This document shows, piece by piece, positions 1 to 9,474 of a stretch of 64,000 bases of DNA (its first letter is position 1; each line of letters starts with the position of its first letter). The stretch is from the NCBI GenBank assembly GCA_026002935.1, contig BPGH01000001.1:1785965-1849964 (forward strand), read 5' to 3'. Position numbers and translations under genes: made by a program. The notes below the pieces were generated by a model, which saw only the letters and a program-made list of their open reading frames with translations, did no database searches and was not told where the DNA came from. This DNA comes from Acidimicrobiia bacterium. GTDB lineage: Bacteria; Actinomycetota; Acidimicrobiia; IMCC26256; PALSA-610.

Positions 1-3000
1 CTCGCGTTCATCACGCCGCAGCTGCACCGCGAGCGCGTCGCGCGCGACCGCCGGGGCGACTGGCTGAACGCGCGGCAGCTCCGCCTCGCGGCCGCGGTCG
101 ACGACGGCAGCGTCCTCGACGACCCGGCCGTCGCGGACGGGGTCTCCGAGGGGGCGCTCGACTCGCTCGCGGAGCTGGAGCGCGAGCGCGACCGGCGCGC
201 GCGGGCCGAGGAGATCGAGGCGCACCTGCGCCAGGCGGACGCCACCCTGGAGGACGTCGAGCGGCGGGTGCGCACGATCGCGCACTCGCGCTCGTGGCGG
301 CTCGGCGCGGGCCTCACGTCGGTGCGGCGGAAGCTGCGCCGCGGCGACACGGCGCGGCGCGCCGATCCCTTCGAGGCGGTGCTCGACGGGCTGGAGCGCG
401 CGCGGCGCGACGCCGAGCAGGGTGCCGGCGACGAGGGCGAGCGCCCTCCATCGGTCGGCGAGCCGCCACCGCCTCCGCGCGCCGGGCCGCAGCCCGCCCC
501 GCAGCCGCCGGCCGGACCCCGACGCGGGCGGCCGAGGGTCGCGGTGGTCGCCTGGGACGTGGGCCACAACCCGCTCGGGCGCGCCCACGTGCTCGCCGAT
601 CTCCTGCGCCGGCAGTTCGACACCGAGATCTGGGGGGCGCAGTTCCCCCGCTACGGGTCCCGCGTCTGGGAGCCGCACCGCTCGTCGCGCATCCCGATCC
701 ACGTGTTCCCGGGCCGCGACCTCCCGGCGCACCTCGAGCAGATGCGCGAGATCGCCCACCGCATCGACGCCGACGCCGTCTACGTGTCGAAGCCGCGCCT
801 GCCGTCGTTCGCGCTCGGCGTGCTCACCAAGCAGGCCCGCAACCGTCCCCTCGTCCTCGACGTCGACGACGACGAGCTCGCGTTCTTCGGCGAGGACCGG
901 GGCCTCGCGCTGCACGAGGCGCTGGAGCGGCGCGACGACCCGACCGTGACGCTCCCGTTCGACCGCCTGTGGACGCGCGTGTGCGAGCCGCTGATCGACG
1001 AGGCGGACGCGATCACCGTCTCGAACGAGACGCTGCGCGAGCGCTACGGCGGCGTCGTCGTGCCCCATGCGCGTGACGAGCGCGTCTTCGACCCGGCGCG
1101 CCACGACCGTGACGCCGCGCGGCGCCGGCTCGGTGTTCCCGAGGAGGCACGCCTGCTCCTGTTCGGCGGGACGCCGCGCGCCCACAAGGGTGTCCTCGAG
1201 GTGCTCCGCGCGCTCGACGAGCTGGGGGACGAGCGGTACCGGCTCCTGCTGTTCTCGTCACGCGAGCTCGACTCGATGCGCGCCGAGATCGGCGGGCGGT
1301 CGCGGTGGATCCTCGCGATCCCCCCGCCGCGCTTCGAGGACCTCCCGGGCGTCCTGGTGGCCGCCGACGCGGCGTGCGTGCTGCAGGAACCCGACCACCC
1401 GGTGTCGCGCCACCAGTTCCCCGCAAAGGTCGTCGACGCCCTCGCGATGCGGGTGCCGTGCCTCGTCCGCCCGGTCCCGCCGCTGCGGCCGCTCGTGGAG
1501 CGCGGCGTCGTGGGGGTCGTCGCCGACGGCGAGCCCCTCGCCGGGCGCATCGGCGCGCTGTTCGAACGCTACGACGAGGCGCTCGACCGGGCCCGCGTCG
1601 GGCGCAAGGTCTTCGAGGAGGAGTACGGCTACGAAGCGGTCGCGCAGGTCGTGGTGCCGCGCTTCGAGCGCCTGCTCGATGCGCCGCCCGAGCTCTCCGG
1701 GCGCCTCGCGGCGCTGGCCGAGGCGCCCGGCGAGGTGTTCGCGACCCGGCCCGGACGCGCCGGCGTCGTCCGGGCCGGGCCCCGCGTCCCCGGTCGTCGC
1801 CGCCGCGACGTGGCGCCCGGGTCGCGATACGACGTCGCGGTCTTCTGGAAGCAGAACGATTCGGGCCTCTACGGCCGCCGGCAGGACATGTTCGTCGACT
1901 ACCTGGCGCGCTCGGGCCGGGCCCGCACGATCGTCCACTTCGACCTGCCGGTGACCCCCGAGGAGATCGCACGCCAGTACGTGCGGTCGCGTGGCCGCAC
2001 CGATCAGGGCCGGCTCGTCGCGAACCAGACGCTGCGCCGGGTGCTGCGGCTCGCCGACCGCGACCCGGTGCACGCGTACACCTATCTGCACGCCGGCGGC
2101 ATCACCGGGCGCCTCGGGTTGCGCGACCGCGACGGGTACGTCCCATGGGTGAGGTCGGTGCTGCGGCGGCACGGGTTCGGCGAGTGCCCGACGGTCCTGT
2201 GGGCCTATCCGACCAACGACGACCTGCCGGTGCTGATCGACGAGCTCGACCCCGACCTCGTCGTCACCGACGTCGTCGACGACCACCGGACGTTCGCGCC
2301 GCCCGGAACGGCGCGGCACGCGGCGTTCGAGCGCAACTACCGGGAGGTGCTCGCCCGCAGCGACGTGGTGATCGCGAACTGCGAACCGGTCGCGCGGTCG
2401 ATGCGCGAGTTCGGGGGTGAGGTCCACGTCGTCCCGAACGGGCTCGAGCTGCCGGGCGCGAGGCCGCGTCCGCCGCGCCCGCGCGAGCTGCGCGGGCTCC
2501 CGCGGCCGATCATCGGCTACGTGGGCAACCTGTCGCAGCGGATCGACGTCCGCCTCCTCAAGCGGGTCGTACGCGCCCGACCGGACTGGCAGTTCGTGTT
2601 CGTGGGATCGGCCCACCACGACCGGGCGGTGCTCGACCTCGACTACCGCAGCAACGTCCACTTCGTGGGGGTGAAGCGCTACGACGAGACGCTGGCGTTC
2701 GTCGAGCACTTCGACGTCGCGATCGTCCCGCACCTCGACAACGAGATGACCCGGTCGATGAACCCGCTCAAGGCGTTCGTCTACTGCTCGACCGGGGTGC
2801 CGGTCGTGACCACGCCGGTCGCGAACCTGGACGAGCTCGCCGACCTCGTCACGGTCGCGGACGGGCCCGACGCGTTCGTCGCCGCGGTCGAGGCCGCACT
2901 CCGGCGCGGCCGGCGGCCGCCCGACCGCGCGCGGCTCGCGCCGCACAGCTGGGAGGCCCGCGTCGCGCGCGTGCTCGAACTCGTGGACGCCGCCGCCGGC

Positions 3001-3018
3001 GTGCCGCCGACCACCTGA
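1..3018 (+). CDS. Multi-module glycosyltransferase, 5' end cut by window
   Basis: The frame is open from the first base, so this is the C-terminal 1005 residues of a longer protein. A GTG at 268 is internal to the open frame and need not be the start. Order visible: a charged helical stretch (residues about 50-110, with the SRSWRL-type motif often seen at the ends of glycosyltransferase domains), then a first GT-B/GT4-like module (about 179-565, beginning RVAVVAWDVG, with a donor-site-like segment FPAKVVDALAMRVPCLV). A second GT4-like module (about 609-1000) begins YDVAVFWKQND and contains NPLKAFVYCSTGVPVV. It probably transfers sugars from nucleotide donors to a growing surface glycan in the cytoplasm. 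Followed after 3 nt by the next gene. The fold assignment is good; donor, acceptor and linkage cannot be told. Confidence 0.75.
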   Translation, partial: LAFITPQLHRERVARDRRGDWLNARQLRLAAAVDDGSVLDDPAVADGVSEGALDSLAELERERDRRARAEEIEAHLRQADATLEDVERRVRTIAHSRSWRLGAGLTSVRRKLRRGDTARRADPFEAVLDGLERARRDAEQGAGDEGERPPSVGEPPPPPRAGPQPAPQPPAGPRRGRPRVAVVAWDVGHNPLGRAHVLADLLRRQFDTEIWGAQFPRYGSRVWEPHRSSRIPIHVFPGRDLPAHLEQMREIAHRIDADAVYVSKPRLPSFALGVLTKQARNRPLVLDVDDDELAFFGEDRGLALHEALERRDDPTVTLPFDRLWTRVCEPLIDEADAITVSNETLRERYGGVVVPHARDERVFDPARHDRDAARRRLGVPEEARLLLFGGTPRAHKGVLEVLRALDELGDERYRLLLFSSRELDSMRAEIGGRSRWILAIPPPRFEDLPGVLVAADAACVLQEPDHPVSRHQFPAKVVDALAMRVPCLVRPVPPLRPLVERGVVGVVADGEPLAGRIGALFERYDEALDRARVGRKVFEEEYGYEAVAQVVVPRFERLLDAPPELSGRLAALAEAPGEVFATRPGRAGVVRAGPRVPGRRRRDVAPGSRYDVAVFWKQNDSGLYGRRQDMFVDYLARSGRARTIVHFDLPVTPEEIARQYVRSRGRTDQGRLVANQTLRRVLRLADRDPVHAYTYLHAGGITGRLGLRDRDGYVPWVRSVLRRHGFGECPTVLWAYPTNDDLPVLIDELDPDLVVTDVVDDHRTFAPPGTARHAAFERNYREVLARSDVVIANCEPVARSMREFGGEVHVVPNGLELPGARPRPPRPRELRGLPRPIIGYVGNLSQRIDVRLLKRVVRARPDWQFVFVGSAHHDRAVLDLDYRSNVHFVGVKRYDETLAFVEHFDVAIVPHLDNEMTRSMNPLKAFVYCSTGVPVVTTPVANLDELADLVTVADGPDAFVAAVEAALRRGRRPPDRARLAPHSWEARVARVLELVDAAAGVPPTT

Positions 3019-3021
3019 TCG

Positions 3022-4917
3022 ATGCCGCCTCCGGTGCTCGCGCTCCCCGAGGGTTGGGTGCTCGACGAGGCCGCGCGTGCCCGCATGGAACACCAGCTCT
3101 CGCGTCTCGCCGGCAGCTGCAGCGGTGTCGTCGCCCCGCTCGTCCCGCTCGCCCCGGGCGCGAGCCACCGCGTCGCGGCGGAGTGGCGTGCGCTCGAACC
3201 GCTCGACCGCGTCGGACCGGCGGGGCGCGGTCCGGTCGCCGGCGCCGTGCTCGCCCGGCCGGGCACCGCGGTGCGCGTGCACGACGACGGCGTCGATCTC
3301 GGGCCGGGGGTGTGGGTGCTCGACCCCGGTGCCGCCGTGCACGACCCCTGGCGGTCGTACGCGGGGCCCGAGGACGCGTCGCCCGAGGGTCGGCCGCCGT
3401 TCCCGTGGCGGCCGGTGGTCCTGTTCCTCGGCACCGAGGACGACCCGGACCTCGCCGACTGGTGCCGGGTCGTCGGCAACGGGCTGCTCGCCCTGGACGT
3501 GGAGGCGCGCATCGCGGTGCCGGCCCCGACCGGCGGCCTGCACCTCACGCGCCCGTGTGCGCCGAGCGCGGCGACGGTCGCCGCACTCGCACCCGACGTC
3601 GTGGTCGCCCTCGACCCGCGAGCCCTCGAGGTCGTCCCGGAGTGGCTGGGCGACGACCGTTCCGCGGTGGTCGTCGAGATGACCCAGCACACGTCGGCGC
3701 TGGTGGAGACCGTGCCGTGGCGGATCGGCGTCGCGCGCGGGCGCGTCCGGGCGCGCATCGGCCGGGGCGTCCGCCCGCCGCAGCTCGCCGACCTCGTCCG
3801 GCGGTGCTGCGCCGGCCCCCAGCCGCTCCCGCCCCGCGACCGCGGGCGGCGGGAGGGGCCACCGACCCGCCCACCGAGGGACCGGTCCCGGGCGCGGGGC
3901 GCGCTCGACCCGGACCTGCGGATCGTCGCGGTCGCCGCGCCGGGGCGCGACGCCGACGCGCGGCTGCTCGGGCTCGCGGACCACGTCGCGGCCTTCGGCG
4001 GCCGCGTCGAGGTCCGGGGGCCCGAGCACGCCCTCGACGCCGAGGTGCTCGACGCGGACGTCGTCGTCGTCCGCGGACCGGGCGGCACGGACCCGTTGCA
4101 CGACCTCGCCGCGCGCCGGCGCGCCCGGGGGCGCGCAACGGTCGTCGACGTCGTCGCCGACGACGTCCGGATCGACCGCGACGGGCGCGTGCACCTCGCC
4201 GGTGCGCTGGTCGAGCTCGCACGCGTCGCGGGCGCCGCGACCGCGCCGGGGCGGGCCGTGCGCGACGCGCTCGTCGCGCTCGGCGTGCGCAGCCTGGTCC
4301 TCCCCGTGCTGCTGCCGCGCGCGCGCGTCGAGGAGCTCGCCGCCGCGCGGTCCTCGGGAGCGCCGCCGGCGGCCCCGGTCGTGGGGTGGCGCACCGGCGG
4401 GCCGGCGCGGGAGGGAGACGGTGAGGGTGCCGCCCTCGGTGCGGCGCTCGCCGACCTGCTCGCCGCGCGCGACGACCTGCGCGTCGAGGTCCTCGACGGC
4501 GACGGCGGCGCCCCCGCCGGTCCCGCCCACCGGCGCCGCACCGTGCGGACCGCCCTCGCGCCCGCCGACCTCGCGGCCTGGTCCGTGCAGTGCTGGACCG
4601 CGCCCGCCGCCGAGGTCGCGCGCCGCGGCGACCTGCGGCCGGCGGCGGAGGCACAGCTCCTCGGCGTGCCCACCGTCGTGGCGAGGGGGCATCCCGCCGT
4701 CGACGACGGGCTGGTCGCGGGCGCCCTCGTCGTCGGCGACCCGCAGGACCCGGCCGCGTGGCGGCGCGTGCTCGACGCCGTGCTGGCCTCGCCGGACGCG
4801 CGGTCCGCGCGCGCCGCGGAGGCCGCCGCCCGTGCCGACGCGCGCTACGGCCCGGTCGGCGCGGGCGCGCTCGTCAACCGCCTGCTCGGCTGGATCGCCC
4901 GGGGGACGGCGCCGTGA
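3022..4917 (+). CDS. Glycosyltransferase-like protein of unknown specificity
   Basis: A 631-residue protein starting 3 nt after the previous stop and overlapping the next gene by 4 nt (GTGA), so clearly in the glycan operon. The C-terminal third resembles a GT4 donor-binding half: an AEAQLLGVPTVVARGH segment is followed by a typical terminal helix region. The N-terminal half (LALPEGWVLDEAARARM and on) does not show an obvious sugar-transferase motif. A basic linker around residues 270-300 joins the halves. It may be a diverged or inactive glycosyltransferase, or a scaffold partner of the flanking enzymes. I do not recognise a specific family, so function is inferred from context and the C-terminal similarity only. 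Confidence 0.6.
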   Translation: MPPPVLALPEGWVLDEAARARMEHQLSRLAGSCSGVVAPLVPLAPGASHRVAAEWRALEPLDRVGPAGRGPVAGAVLARPGTAVRVHDDGVDLGPGVWVLDPGAAVHDPWRSYAGPEDASPEGRPPFPWRPVVLFLGTEDDPDLADWCRVVGNGLLALDVEARIAVPAPTGGLHLTRPCAPSAATVAALAPDVVVALDPRALEVVPEWLGDDRSAVVVEMTQHTSALVETVPWRIGVARGRVRARIGRGVRPPQLADLVRRCCAGPQPLPPRDRGRREGPPTRPPRDRSRARGALDPDLRIVAVAAPGRDADARLLGLADHVAAFGGRVEVRGPEHALDAEVLDADVVVVRGPGGTDPLHDLAARRRARGRATVVDVVADDVRIDRDGRVHLAGALVELARVAGAATAPGRAVRDALVALGVRSLVLPVLLPRARVEELAAARSSGAPPAAPVVGWRTGGPAREGDGEGAALGAALADLLAARDDLRVEVLDGDGGAPAGPAHRRRTVRTALAPADLAAWSVQCWTAPAAEVARRGDLRPAAEAQLLGVPTVVARGHPAVDDGLVAGALVVGDPQDPAAWRRVLDAVLASPDARSARAAEAAARADARYGPVGAGALVNRLLGWIARGTAP

Positions 4918-7355
4918 GCCGCCCGCCCGTCACCGTGGTGGTACCCGTCCACGGCGGCCTCGACGACGTCCGGCGGTGCCTCGAGAGCGTGGCGCGCCAC
5001 CACCCGACGACCTCCACACCGTTCGGGCTCCTCGTCATCGACGACGCGTCGCCCGGACCGGAGGTGCGCGCGCTGCTGGAGGCGTTCGCCCGGGACGCCG
5101 GTGGGCTGCCGGTCGAGGTGCTGTGCAACGAACGCAACCTCGGGTTCGTCGCCACGTGCAACCGCGGTTTCGCGCACGCACCCGGCGACGTCGTGCTCCT
5201 GAACTCGGACACCGTCGTCACCGCCGGCTGGCTCGACCGGCTCGCGTCCGCGGCCGCCGGCCCGATGGTCGCGACCGTCACCCCGTTGACCAACTCGGGC
5301 TCGATCTGCACGCTGCCCGCGGGCGTCGTCGCGGCGTTCGACCTCGCGGGCCCCCGGCCGCGCATCGACGAGTGCGCCGCGTTCGTGGCCGAGCACTCCC
5401 TCGCCCGCCGCCCCGAGGTCATCACGGGCGTCGGCTTCTGCATGTACGTCACGCGGGCGGCGCTCGACGCGGTCGGGTACTTCGACGCGGAGAGGTTCGG
5501 GGCCGGCTACGGCGAGGAGGTCGACTTCTGCCTCCGCGCGTCCGCCGCGGGCTTCCGCCACCTCGTCGAGGACTCGACCTACGTGCACCACCGCGGCGCG
5601 GTCTCCTTCGGCAGCCGCCGCGCGGAGCTCCTCGCCCGTTCGTCGGAGCTGATCCACCGGCGGCACCCGGGCTTCCGCGCGGCGAACCGGCGCGAGCGGG
5701 CCGAGGACCCGCTGCGGGTGTCGTTCGCCGCGCTCGAGCTCGCGCTGGAGCCGCGACGGCCTGGGCGGCCCCACGTCCTGCAGGTGCTCCACGCCCGACC
5801 GGGCGAGATCGGCGGGACGCAGAACCACTTCACGCGCCTCGTCGACGCGTTGCTGGAGGAGACCGACGTGTCGGTGCTCCAACCGGCCGAGACGCCCGGG
5901 CAGGACTTCCTGCTCACGACGATCTGGGACACCGGCCGGGGTGCGCCGACCCGCAGGGAGCACCTGATCCCGGCGCGTTGCGACGACGGCGGCGCGATCG
6001 ACGACCCGGGCGCGGAATCGGCGCTGCGCACGGTGCTCGACATGTTCGAGTTCGACGCGGTGCACATCCAGAACATCTTCCGGCACTCGCTCGCGCCGCT
6101 GAAGGTGCTGGCCGGGTTCCCGGGCCCCGTCTCGTGCTCGGTCCGCGACCTCTACCTCGCCTGCCCGCACCACTGGTTGCTGTACCGGAACACGCAGTCG
6201 TGCGGCATCCCCGAGGACCTCTCGTACTGTGCGACGTGCCTGCCGGAGACGCGGGGGCTCGACCTCACGTACCTCGAGCGGTTCCGACGCACCGTCGCCG
6301 ACCGGCTGGGGACCGTCGACCACTGGGTCTTCGCGTCGCAGAGCGCCGCCGACTTCCTCGCGCGCGTGTACGAGCTCCCGCCCGGGCGGGTCGAGGTCAT
6401 CGAGCACGGCGCGATCATCGACACGCAGCGCCCGACCCGGGTGGTGGACGAGTCGCTCGTGCTCGACGAGCCGCTGCGCGTCGCGCACGTCGGCATCGGC
6501 TGGTCGAAGAAGGGCCTCCCCGCCGTCAACGCCCTGGCCGACGCGTTCGCCGGGACCGGCGTCGAGTTCCACCACTTCGGCGAGTTGCGGGAGGCGGTCT
6601 CCGAACACCTGCACGTGCACGGTCGCTACGACAACGACGTGCTCCCCGAGCTCCTCGACCGTGCCGGCATCCAGGTGGTGTTGTTGCCCGGGCCGTTCGT
6701 CGAGACCTTCGGGCACGTGCTGACCGAGGCGCTCGCCGCGGGGCGGCCGGTCATCGGGAGCCGGTGGGGCGCGCTCGGGGAACGCATCCGGCGCCTCGGG
6801 GTCGGCTGGACCGTCGACCCCGAGGACGTCGACGGGATGCGCGCGCTGGTCGAGCGGCTCGACCGCTGCCGGCTCGAGGTGCTGCGCGCGACCCGGCGGG
6901 CCGTCGAGGCCGAGCTGCCGCCCGTCGAGGCGACGGCACCGAGGTACGCGGCGCTCTACCGGGGTGACGGCTCGCCGTCCCGGCGGGCGCGCGGCGCGGG
7001 AGGGGGGAGCGACGTGGACGAGGAGGCGGAGCGGCTCCGGCGGGAGTTGCGGGCGATGGCCGTCGCGTACCGGCAGCTCCAGCTCGAGGTGGCGGCGCGC
7101 GGGGCGGCGCCCGGCGGCGCGCGCGGCGGTCCGGCCGCGCCGCCGTGGCGGCGCCTGCGCCGGTCCGTCGCGCGGCGGGGGCTCCGGGGCACGGCGGTGG
7201 CGGCGGTGCGGCGCGCGTCGTCGGTGATGCGCGCCGGGCGGTCCCACGTCGCGCGCGAAGGGGTGGCGTCGGCGGTGCGCCGGGCCGCGGGCCGCGCCCG
7301 GCGCGCGTGGCGCGGGCGCGGCGGGGATCCCGCTACGCGGGCCTCCAGCCCGTGA
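4914..7355 (+). CDS. Bifunctional glycosyltransferase (GT2 + GT4 modules)
   Basis: Start chosen at GTG 4914, which overlaps the preceding stop (GTGA); 813 residues. The N-terminal GT2 domain (residues about 1-230) begins VTVVVPVHGG and carries the NERNLGF motif, a DxD-equivalent LNSDT, and GYGEEVDFCLR near the catalytic base. A GT4-like domain follows (about 285-690), opening with VLQVLHARPGEIGGTQNHF and containing EHGAIIDTQ and FVETFGHVLTEALAAGRPV (donor-binding E...E). The tail is a predicted coiled coil and a very basic stretch. Two successive sugar additions by one polypeptide are likely. Its 3' end overlaps the convergent sulfotransferase by 23 nt. Confidence 0.8.
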   Translation: MSRPPVTVVVPVHGGLDDVRRCLESVARHHPTTSTPFGLLVIDDASPGPEVRALLEAFARDAGGLPVEVLCNERNLGFVATCNRGFAHAPGDVVLLNSDTVVTAGWLDRLASAAAGPMVATVTPLTNSGSICTLPAGVVAAFDLAGPRPRIDECAAFVAEHSLARRPEVITGVGFCMYVTRAALDAVGYFDAERFGAGYGEEVDFCLRASAAGFRHLVEDSTYVHHRGAVSFGSRRAELLARSSELIHRRHPGFRAANRRERAEDPLRVSFAALELALEPRRPGRPHVLQVLHARPGEIGGTQNHFTRLVDALLEETDVSVLQPAETPGQDFLLTTIWDTGRGAPTRREHLIPARCDDGGAIDDPGAESALRTVLDMFEFDAVHIQNIFRHSLAPLKVLAGFPGPVSCSVRDLYLACPHHWLLYRNTQSCGIPEDLSYCATCLPETRGLDLTYLERFRRTVADRLGTVDHWVFASQSAADFLARVYELPPGRVEVIEHGAIIDTQRPTRVVDESLVLDEPLRVAHVGIGWSKKGLPAVNALADAFAGTGVEFHHFGELREAVSEHLHVHGRYDNDVLPELLDRAGIQVVLLPGPFVETFGHVLTEALAAGRPVIGSRWGALGERIRRLGVGWTVDPEDVDGMRALVERLDRCRLEVLRATRRAVEAELPPVEATAPRYAALYRGDGSPSRRARGAGGGSDVDEEAERLRRELRAMAVAYRQLQLEVAARGAAPGGARGGPAAPPWRRLRRSVARRGLRGTAVAAVRRASSVMRAGRSHVAREGVASAVRRAAGRARRAWRGRGGDPATRASSP

Positions 7356-8094
7356 GGTCGCGGCCGAGCAGCCGCTCGAGCCGCTCGACGTCTTCGCGGA
7401 ACCACTCGAAGGCCGCGGCGCGCTCCTGCGGCGTGAGCTCGTCGTCGCCGCCCGCGGGCCGGTTGCTGCGCACGACGCGGCCGAGCCCGGGGGGCACGAA
7501 CGGCCGCGTCGCCCCGACGTGGGCGAGCACCCGCCGGTACACCCCCTCCGGGTCGGCGGCGACGTCGTCGTGGAGCTCGACGAGCAACCGGTCCCCGAAC
7601 CGGGCGAGGTAGGGCTCCAGGCTCGCGGCGTACCAGCCGCCGGTCACGATCCCCATCCAGTCGTCCTGCGGCGCGCACGCCCGCAGGTGGTCGAGCAGCC
7701 GGGTGCGGGGATGGATCCGCCCGCGCTTCTTGTGGTGGACGAGCGCCGACACCGCGCGCTCCACCGGGTCGCGCAGCAGCGCGACGAGCCGGACGCCGGG
7801 GAGCGTCGCGTCGATGCGCTCGGCGACCTCGGCCGGCCGGTTGCGGAGCATGAGGTACCCGGGGGTCGCCTCGCCGACCACGGGCTCGCCGGCCCAGCCG
7901 GCGAACTGCGCCCGGTACCAGTCGGGGCCGAGCGCGGCGACCCGGGCGGGATGGTCGAAGTACTTGACCTCCTGCGGCGCGACGAACACGTCGGGGTGCT
8001 CGCCGAGGTTCGTGCGCAGCCAGCGCGTCGCGCTCTTCTGCGCGCCGACGACGACGAAGGTCGGCAGGGGCGGTTGCGTGCCGTCCCCGGTCAT
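7333..8094 (-). CDS. PAPS-dependent sulfotransferase
   Basis: A 253-residue protein. The 5'-phosphosulfate loop is visible as VVGAQKSATRWL near the N-terminus, and the 3'-phosphate binding element as LLRDPVERAVSALVHH around residue 95, both in the expected order for the sulfotransferase fold. A YLMLRNRPAEVAERI stretch lies between. It would move sulfate from PAPS to a hydroxyl or amine, plausibly on the glycan made by the flanking glycosyltransferases. Start ATG overlaps the upstream sulfotransferase stop (ATGA), so the two are cotranscribed. The 3' end overlaps the convergent glycosyltransferase by 23 nt. Substrate unknown. Confidence 0.85.
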   Translation of the reverse strand: MTGDGTQPPLPTFVVVGAQKSATRWLRTNLGEHPDVFVAPQEVKYFDHPARVAALGPDWYRAQFAGWAGEPVVGEATPGYLMLRNRPAEVAERIDATLPGVRLVALLRDPVERAVSALVHHKKRGRIHPRTRLLDHLRACAPQDDWMGIVTGGWYAASLEPYLARFGDRLLVELHDDVAADPEGVYRRVLAHVGATRPFVPPGLGRVVRSNRPAGGDDELTPQERAAAFEWFREDVERLERLLGRDLTGWRPA

Positions 8095-8711
8095 CGACCG
8101 GTCACGCGCGCCGCGTACCGGCGGACCCGCTGGCGCCACCCGTGCCGCGCCGGCGCCGCGGCCGGGGGTGGTGTCGCCCCCCGGTTGCGCCACGGGAACG
8201 GCCGGTCGGGCACGGGGTGGCCGAGGAACGGGCAGAGCACGTCGTACCCGTCGCCCCCCGGGATGTCCATGACCAGCAGGTCGCCGGGCCGGTCGGCGAA
8301 GTGCGCGAGGACCCGCTCGTGGTGCTCCCGGTACTGGCGGGTCCAGCCCTCGACGTCGACCTCGAGGAACGTGCCGTGATAGGTGCCCTCGGCCTTGCGC
8401 CGGACGTTGCGCTCCACGTGGTGGCGGCGGCTCTCGAGCCACCCGTCGAGCGTGCGCGTCGTCAGGATGAACTTGCTCCCCGGGTACTGCTCGTCGAGGA
8501 GCGCGAAGTCCTTGCTGAGCGACCAGATGTCGGAGAACGCGTCGTACTCGGGCAGGTGGTCGACGAGGCCGCGTCCCTCGCGCCGCGCGCGCCGGATCTT
8601 CTCGCGCTCCTCGGGGCCGGCGAAGTGGAGGCTCCGGTAGCCGAGCTCCGTCAGCGCGTGGTGCAGCGAGACCGTGCCGGTCTTGTTGAGGCCGATCCCG
8701 AAGATCTTCAT
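8091..8711 (-). CDS. Sulfotransferase family protein (second copy type)
   Basis: A 206-residue protein whose start MKIFGIGLNKTGTVSLHHAL is the PAPS-binding P-loop signature of the divergent sulfotransferase family found in many bacterial polysaccharide loci. A FILTTRTLDGWLESRRHH segment matches the second (3'-phosphate) element. The ATG is preceded by a 128-bp gap with no other gene. It overlaps the following sulfotransferase by 4 nt. The C-terminal 40 residues are Pro/Ala/Arg rich and probably unstructured. Two sulfotransferases of different subfamilies in tandem suggest two sulfation sites or substrates; that is inference. Confidence 0.8.
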   Translation of the reverse strand: MKIFGIGLNKTGTVSLHHALTELGYRSLHFAGPEEREKIRRARREGRGLVDHLPEYDAFSDIWSLSKDFALLDEQYPGSKFILTTRTLDGWLESRRHHVERNVRRKAEGTYHGTFLEVDVEGWTRQYREHHERVLAHFADRPGDLLVMDIPGGDGYDVLCPFLGHPVPDRPFPWRNRGATPPPAAAPARHGWRQRVRRYAARVTGR

Positions 8712-8839
8712 CGCGCGGCACCGGAGACGGCGGGCACCGTGTGATTGTACGGCCGGTGTCCGCGTCCCCTCCCCGGGCGCACGCCGCGTCGGGGGACGCA
8801 GGGCGCGGTCACGCGCGGGCGCACGCGCCGACCGCCGCG

Positions 8840-9229
8840 CTACTCGTCGCGCGGCGCGTCGGGCGGCCGGGCGGCGCGCGTGAGCATGTGCCCGAGCACG
8901 ACCGAGCCGCCCCCGAGCAGGGCGAGCTGCGCGGCCTCGGTGCCGGTGACGGGGAGCTGCCCGAGGCCGCCACCGACCGGCACGCCACCGGGGCCGGTCG
9001 GGACCCCGCCGGCCGCCGGTACGGTGCCCGTCCCGGGGGTCGTGCTCCCGGCGGTCGTGACCGGCGAGGGGCTCCCCGCCGCGCCCGCCTGGTCGAGGCG
9101 CACCGTCCGGATCGCCGGCGCGGACCACGCGATCGCGCCCACGACGCCGACGGTCCCGGCCCGCCGCAGCAGGCCCCGGCGGCTCAGCCCGGGCGACGCA
9201 GCGACGCGGTCGTCGTCCTGGTGGGTCAC
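8840..9229 (-). CDS. Tat-signal, LPxTG-bearing small surface protein
   Basis: A 129-residue protein. Start chosen at GTG 9229, which has a GAGGA ribosome site about 7 nt upstream on the minus strand. Residues 15-40 form a twin-arginine signal (LSRRGLLRRAG, then a hydrophobic stretch ending SAPA). The middle is a low-complexity Gly/Pro/Thr/Val spacer (about 55-90). It then shows LPVTG followed by a hydrophobic segment and an Arg-containing tail, the layout of a sortase-anchored protein. There is no recognisable catalytic domain. It may be a wall-attached spacer or a degenerate surface protein of the glycan locus. Tat export combined with an LPxTG motif is uncommon. Confidence 0.65.
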   Translation of the reverse strand: MTHQDDDRVAASPGLSRRGLLRRAGTVGVVGAIAWSAPAIRTVRLDQAGAAGSPSPVTTAGSTTPGTGTVPAAGGVPTGPGGVPVGGGLGQLPVTGTEAAQLALLGGGSVVLGHMLTRAARPPDAPRDE

Positions 9230-9474
9230 GAGGCGTCCTCGCCCATCTCCGTCTTCCTTGCTCTTCCGCTCCGCCCGTGCCGGAGCGGGCCATGGTGCGG
9301 CCACGATCCGACACGCACGTGCCACGCGGACGGACGGCGCCCAACGTAACACCGTCCGCCGCCGCCGGGCACCCACCGCGTTTCCCGGCCGTGACGAATC
9401 GCGCACCACGCGATCGCGTTCGTGACGAATCGGACAGCCCGCCCGGCGGGGCCCGGGCGGATCGCGGTGCACGG
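9230..9474. other. Intergenic region with a 12-bp direct repeat
   Basis: This 245-bp gap lies between two minus-strand genes and contains no supported gene. It holds two exact copies of CGTGACGAATCG (9390-9401 and 9421-9432), start-to-start distance 31 bp, about three helical turns. It also holds a minus-strand TACGTT (TAnnnT-type) hexamer near 9345 that could be a -10 box for the Tat/LPxTG gene. Direct repeats in helical phase upstream of a gene are typical of activator or repressor sites; which protein binds is unknown. Confidence 0.4.
9390..9432. repeat. Direct repeat CGTGACGAATCG x2, 31-bp period
   Basis: Two identical 12-mers, 9390-9401 and 9421-9432, separated by 19 bp. They lie 160-200 bp upstream of the Tat/LPxTG gene and just beyond the stop codon of the glycosyltransferase gene. 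They are candidate regulator sites. Confidence 0.6.

Noticed and set aside
1258..4692. Long minus-strand open frame across the first glycosyltransferases
   Set aside because: Low-complexity Arg/Ala/Pro composition and no homology pattern; a shadow of the plus-strand genes.
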